In this document: in pieces, positions 60,849 through 64,000 of the stretch
Layout of the letters: each line of letters starts with the position of its first letter
Position numbering within the stretch: the stretch's first letter is position 1
NCBI GenBank assembly: GCA_020632715.1
Contig: JACKFA010000007.1
Coordinates: forward strand, 62,001-126,000
Direction of reading: 5' to 3'
From: Deltaproteobacteria bacterium
Lineage (GTDB): Bacteria; Myxococcota_A; UBA9042; PHBI01
Length of the DNA stretch: 64,000 nucleotides
Program-made: the position numbers and the translations under genes
The notes under the pieces: model-generated
What the model saw: only the letters and a program-made list of their open reading frames with translations
What the model was told of the DNA's origin: nothing
Database searches by the model: none

Positions 60849-63800
60849 CTATGGCACGAGGCGGCCGCCCGCCATCAGGAGGCGGCCCGTCGCCGCCTCG
60901 AAGAGGTACACCGTGCCGCGCGCGACGTCCCTCACCCGATAGTAGGCCGGCTCGAACGGGATCGTCAGCGCCGCGTCCGCGTAGAGGGCGACCGGCCCCG
61001 CTGGCGCCTGCCCGTCGAGGTACACCGCGAAGTCGCCGCACCCGGGCGCGCGCGGGTAGGGCCGGGCGCTCGCGTCGAGCGGCTCGACCTCGACCCAGAG
61101 GTCCGAGTCGTGCGCCGCGTCCCAGAGGCAGCGCGTCAGCACGTCCCCGTCCGGCGACGGGTAGATCGAGTGCGTCGTGTCGTTCATGTGCGTCACCACG
61201 TAGGCCGACAACCCCTCCGGCGACGTCACGGTGAGCTCGTGCACCACGGCCTCCGCGACCGTCTTCCTCCCCGTCTCCGCGTCGACGACGAGCGTCCACC
61301 CCGTCGCCATCGGCGCCGCGAGCGACATCCCGCCGCGCCGCGTCGCCACGAAGCGGTCGCACACGCCCCCCTCGGGCGGCACGCACGCGTTCCAGACGCG
61401 CGCCGCGTCCGCCGCCATCGGCACGAGGCCGCACACGAGCCCGCCGACGCAGGCAGCGCCATTGGGATCGCACGGCGTCGCGCAGACGCCCCGCAGCTGC
61501 CCCGGCCCCACGGCGCAGAGCCCCGACGCGCACGCCGAGCCCCCCGCGTCGCACGCCGCCCCCGCCGGGAGCGCCCCCTCGCGCCGCGCCACGCACACCG
61601 TCGCCGGCCGCCCCTCGCGGTCCGTCGTGAAGCCGCACGTCTCGCCCCCGCCGCAGTCGGCCGCGCTCGCGCACGGCACCTCGGTCCCGAGCCGCGGCTC
61701 GCAGCGCGCCTCGACGAAGCTCAGGTCGTCCCGCGGGTCGAGGTTCGTCCGCCCGTCGAAGATCCGCTCCACGACGCCGCGACAGACCTCCCCGGCGCCG
61801 CAGTCGCCGTTGTCGCCGCAGAGCCTCGGGCAGCGCCCGTCCGCCGGGCAGTAGCCCACCGTGCACGTGGCCGCGTACGGCGCGCCGAGCCGCCCCGCGT
61901 CGCACGCCTCGCCCGGCGCGAGCGAGCCGACCGCCTCCCCGCAGACGCGCCTCCCGCCGCCGTCCGCGCGCGGCAGGGTGCGGCAGACCTCGCCCCCGTC
62001 GCAGTCCGCGTCGCTGTCGCAGGCGGCCGTCGGCACGCAGAGCCGCGGCGCCGTCCCCACGGCCGGCCCGAGCGCGAGCGCGTCGCACGCCTCGCCGTCG
62101 TCGCAGTCGGCGTCGCTCCCGCAGAGGCGCGCGCACGTCTCGACGCCCGCGATACAGAGCTGGCTCGCGCACGCGGCACCGCTCACGTCGCCGCACACCT
62201 CGCCCGCCTCCGCCGACGGCGCCGTCGGCAGGTAGCAGAGCGTCCGCGTGCCGCCCACCGTCGGGAAGACCCCGCACCGCTCGGGCGCCGCGCAGTCGGC
62301 GTCGCCGTCGCACGCCGCGCGCGACCCGGGCGCGAGGGCGCACGCGCCGAACGCGAGCGTCGCCCCCGTCGACGGCTGCTCGAGCGACGCCGCCGCGCAG
62401 TACATGCTCTCCGGGCAGTCGGCGTCGAGCACGCAGGGCTGCGAGCAGGCGCCCGCGATGCACATCGCCTCGCAGCGCTCCGCCGGGACCGGCTGGCACA
62501 GGTGGCTCTCCGGGTCGCACACCTCGCCGGGGACGGTGCAGTCGAGGCTCGTCGCGCACGCCTCGTGCGGGAGCGTGCACGGCGAGCCCAACGGCGCCGA
62601 GCCGCGCGACGGCGCGCAGACGGCCAGCGCGTCCCAGCCGCCCGAGGCGATCTGGCAGCTCTCGCCCGCGTCGCAGATGGGCCCGGCGCCGCCGCCGAGG
62701 CGGCACGTGTCGCGCGCCACGTCCGCGCAGAAGGGGACCGCGAGGCCGAACACCGCCGGCGTCGACCAGCAGAGCGCGTCGCCCGGGCACGCCTGGTTCC
62801 GGCAGGTGCGGACGCAGCGCCGGTCGGTCACGAGCACGCCGCCGTCGTCCGCGTGCTGCACGTCCATGCACGTGCCCTCGGCGCCGTCGGCGAAGGCGCA
62901 GTCGTCGTCGGTCGCGCAGCTCGGGCTACAGTACTCGCGCCCGAGGGCCGGGCCGTTGTGGCCGCGCGTGCAGACCTCGCCCTCGACGCACGGGCAGTTG
63001 AGCCAGACCGAGGCGCCCCAGGCGTCGACCTCGGCCGCGTCGCACGGGAAGCCGGCCGGGGGCACCGCGTCGCAGGCGCCGTCGTGGCAGCTCGCGTCGG
63101 GCCCGCACGCGCGGCCGTCGGGGGCCGTGCCGGCCTCGCACGCGCCCGTCGCCGGGTCGCAGTAGCCCACGGTGCAGTGGGCGTCGTCGGTGAGCCCGCC
63201 GCACTCGCGCACGACGCCCGCGCAGAGGCCGGCGAGGCAGCGGTCGCCCTCGGTGCAGAGGTCGCCGTCGTCGCAGGCGCTGTCGTCGGCGTGCGTCGTG
63301 ACGACACAGGCGCCCGTCGCGCCGTCGCAGGCGGCGTCGTGGCAGGCGTCGGCCCCCTCGCAGGTCACGGCCTCGCCCGCGCAGACGCCGCCGCTGCAGG
63401 CGTCGTCGGTCGTGCAGCGGTCGCCGTCGTCGCAGGCGATGGCGCCCTCCCGCGGCGCGGCCACGCAGCCGCCGCGGGCGGCGTCGCACACGCCGACGAC
63501 GCAGACGTCGTCGAGGTCGTGGCACGTCACCTCGGCGGCGACGCAGGTGCCGCCGTCGCAGGTGCCCGGGGTGGTGCAGGGATCGCCGTCGTCGCAGGTC
63601 GCGCCGTCGGGGAGCGTCTCGACGGCGCAGCCGCCGGTCGCCGGGTCGCAGGTCGCGGTGTGGCAGCCGTCGGCGAGGTCGGCGCAGGCGTCGGCGGCGC
63701 CGCCGCAGACCCCGTCCACGCAGCGGTCGCCCGCCGTGCAGAGGTCGCCGTCGTCGCAGCTCGTGCCGTCCGCGCGCGGTGTGGCGACGCAGCCGCCCGC

Positions 63801-64000
63801 CTCGGCGCTGCAGGCGCCGACCACGCACGCGTCGTCGAGGGCGCGGCAGTCGAGCGGGCCCACGACGCAGGTGCCGGCCTGGCACATGCCGACGGCCGTG
63901 CAGGGATCGGCGTCGTCGCAGGACGTCCCGTCGGGGACGCCGGCGCAGGCGCCCACCGGGACCTCCACCTCCACCACGCGCTCCTTCGGCTCGGGACAGC
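60849..64000 (-). CDS. Giant Cys-rich extracellular protein, 5' end outside the window
   Basis: At least 1050 residues; the frame is open to the window edge (CPEPKERVVEVEVPVGAC), so the start and signal are not seen. The first 320 residues visible hold about a dozen CDDGDxCTxxDxCxxGxC-type units, the same family as in the protein at 2164-5478. Then comes a region of paired Cys units of the kind CASDADCxxGExC (for example LCGSDADCDDGEACDALAL and RLCGDNGDCGAGEVCRGVV), many times repeated, to about residue 880. The last 150 residues are a Cys-poor, beta-rich domain (MSLAAPMATGWTLVVDAETG). So many disulfides require an oxidising, extracellular place. Function unknown; adhesin-like. Confidence 0.85.
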   Translation of the reverse strand, partial: CPEPKERVVEVEVPVGACAGVPDGTSCDDADPCTAVGMCQAGTCVVGPLDCRALDDACVVGACSAEAGGCVATPRADGTSCDDGDLCTAGDRCVDGVCGGAADACADLADGCHTATCDPATGGCAVETLPDGATCDDGDPCTTPGTCDGGTCVAAEVTCHDLDDVCVVGVCDAARGGCVAAPREGAIACDDGDRCTTDDACSGGVCAGEAVTCEGADACHDAACDGATGACVVTTHADDSACDDGDLCTEGDRCLAGLCAGVVRECGGLTDDAHCTVGYCDPATGACEAGTAPDGRACGPDASCHDGACDAVPPAGFPCDAAEVDAWGASVWLNCPCVEGEVCTRGHNGPALGREYCSPSCATDDDCAFADGAEGTCMDVQHADDGGVLVTDRRCVRTCRNQACPGDALCWSTPAVFGLAVPFCADVARDTCRLGGGAGPICDAGESCQIASGGWDALAVCAPSRGSAPLGSPCTLPHEACATSLDCTVPGEVCDPESHLCQPVPAERCEAMCIAGACSQPCVLDADCPESMYCAAASLEQPSTGATLAFGACALAPGSRAACDGDADCAAPERCGVFPTVGGTRTLCYLPTAPSAEAGEVCGDVSGAACASQLCIAGVETCARLCGSDADCDDGEACDALALGPAVGTAPRLCVPTAACDSDADCDGGEVCRTLPRADGGGRRVCGEAVGSLAPGEACDAGRLGAPYAATCTVGYCPADGRCPRLCGDNGDCGAGEVCRGVVERIFDGRTNLDPRDDLSFVEARCEPRLGTEVPCASAADCGGGETCGFTTDREGRPATVCVARREGALPAGAACDAGGSACASGLCAVGPGQLRGVCATPCDPNGAACVGGLVCGLVPMAADAARVWNACVPPEGGVCDRFVATRRGGMSLAAPMATGWTLVVDAETGRKTVAEAVVHELTVTSPEGLSAYVVTHMNDTTHSIYPSPDGDVLTRCLWDAAHDSDLWVEVEPLDASARPYPRAPGCGDFAVYLDGQAPAGPVALYADAALTIPFEPAYYRVRDVARGTVYLFEAATGRLLMAGGRLVP

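Overview
The window is very GC-rich DNA, packed with genes, from a predatory or social type of delta-proteobacterium. The best guess is Myxococcota (Polyangia or a relative). This rests on the style of the genes: many lipoproteins with long Asp/Thr-rich stalks after the lipobox, Cys-rich CDDGDxCT repeat proteins, a secreted TPR-CHAT protein, hybrid histidine kinases, a STAND ATPase and giant coiled-coil proteins. There is no rRNA, tRNA or CRISPR array, and no phage or transposon gene. The lineage is inferred and was not tested by any search.

Layout. 1-7.5 kb: the 3'-truncated end of a hybrid histidine kinase (-), a large Cys-rich surface lipoprotein (+) and a STAND ATPase (-). 7.5-15.6 kb: a compact minus-strand histidine operon, hisG-hisC-hisB-hisH-hisF-hisAIE-hisD, followed by an ABC1/AarF-type kinase. 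Every junction overlaps by 1-4 bases. HisA, HisI and HisE are one polypeptide, and HisC has a HAD-like tail. 15.7-22.5 kb: a small membrane protein and an RlmK-like methyltransferase (+); a membrane protein with a LEA14/WHy domain coupled to a lipoprotein made of RND-pump porter domains without membrane helices (-); a secreted thermonuclease-like lipoprotein (-); and a membrane hybrid kinase (+). 22.6-29.4 kb: one giant coiled-coil gene ending in an HPt-like domain. Its middle is broken by about eleven apparent single-base frameshifts.

29.4-39.4 kb: an esterase lipoprotein that looks circularly permuted, an MscS channel, a beta-propeller-like lipoprotein and a Bcp peroxiredoxin (all -), then a 1561-residue secreted TPR-CHAT protein (+). 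39.4-48.6 kb: thioredoxin-like, epimerase, phosphoesterase, propeller, M50 protease and metallo-beta-lactamase-fold genes. The spacers here carry a structured repeat family and a CCACGGAG repeat family. 48.6-55.3 kb: a phosphatase lipoprotein, a DCC-lipase-maturation-factor fusion and two secreted proteins of unknown function. 55.3-60.2 kb: a TetR-controlled tripartite exporter (HlyD/EmrA, EmrB/QacA, TolC) with two operator-like inverted repeats in the divergent promoter. 60.3-64 kb: a MAPEG protein and the 3' part of a second giant Cys-rich protein that runs off the window.

Most striking points: (1) a 34-nt, two-stem hairpin element present four times. Both stems covary while the internal loop and triloop are kept, and it lies about 30 nt after two unrelated genes' stop codons. 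(2) The apparent circular permutation of the esterase. (3) The membrane-free RND lipoprotein. (4) The bacterial HisA-HisI-HisE fusion followed by hisD, collinear with fungal HIS4.
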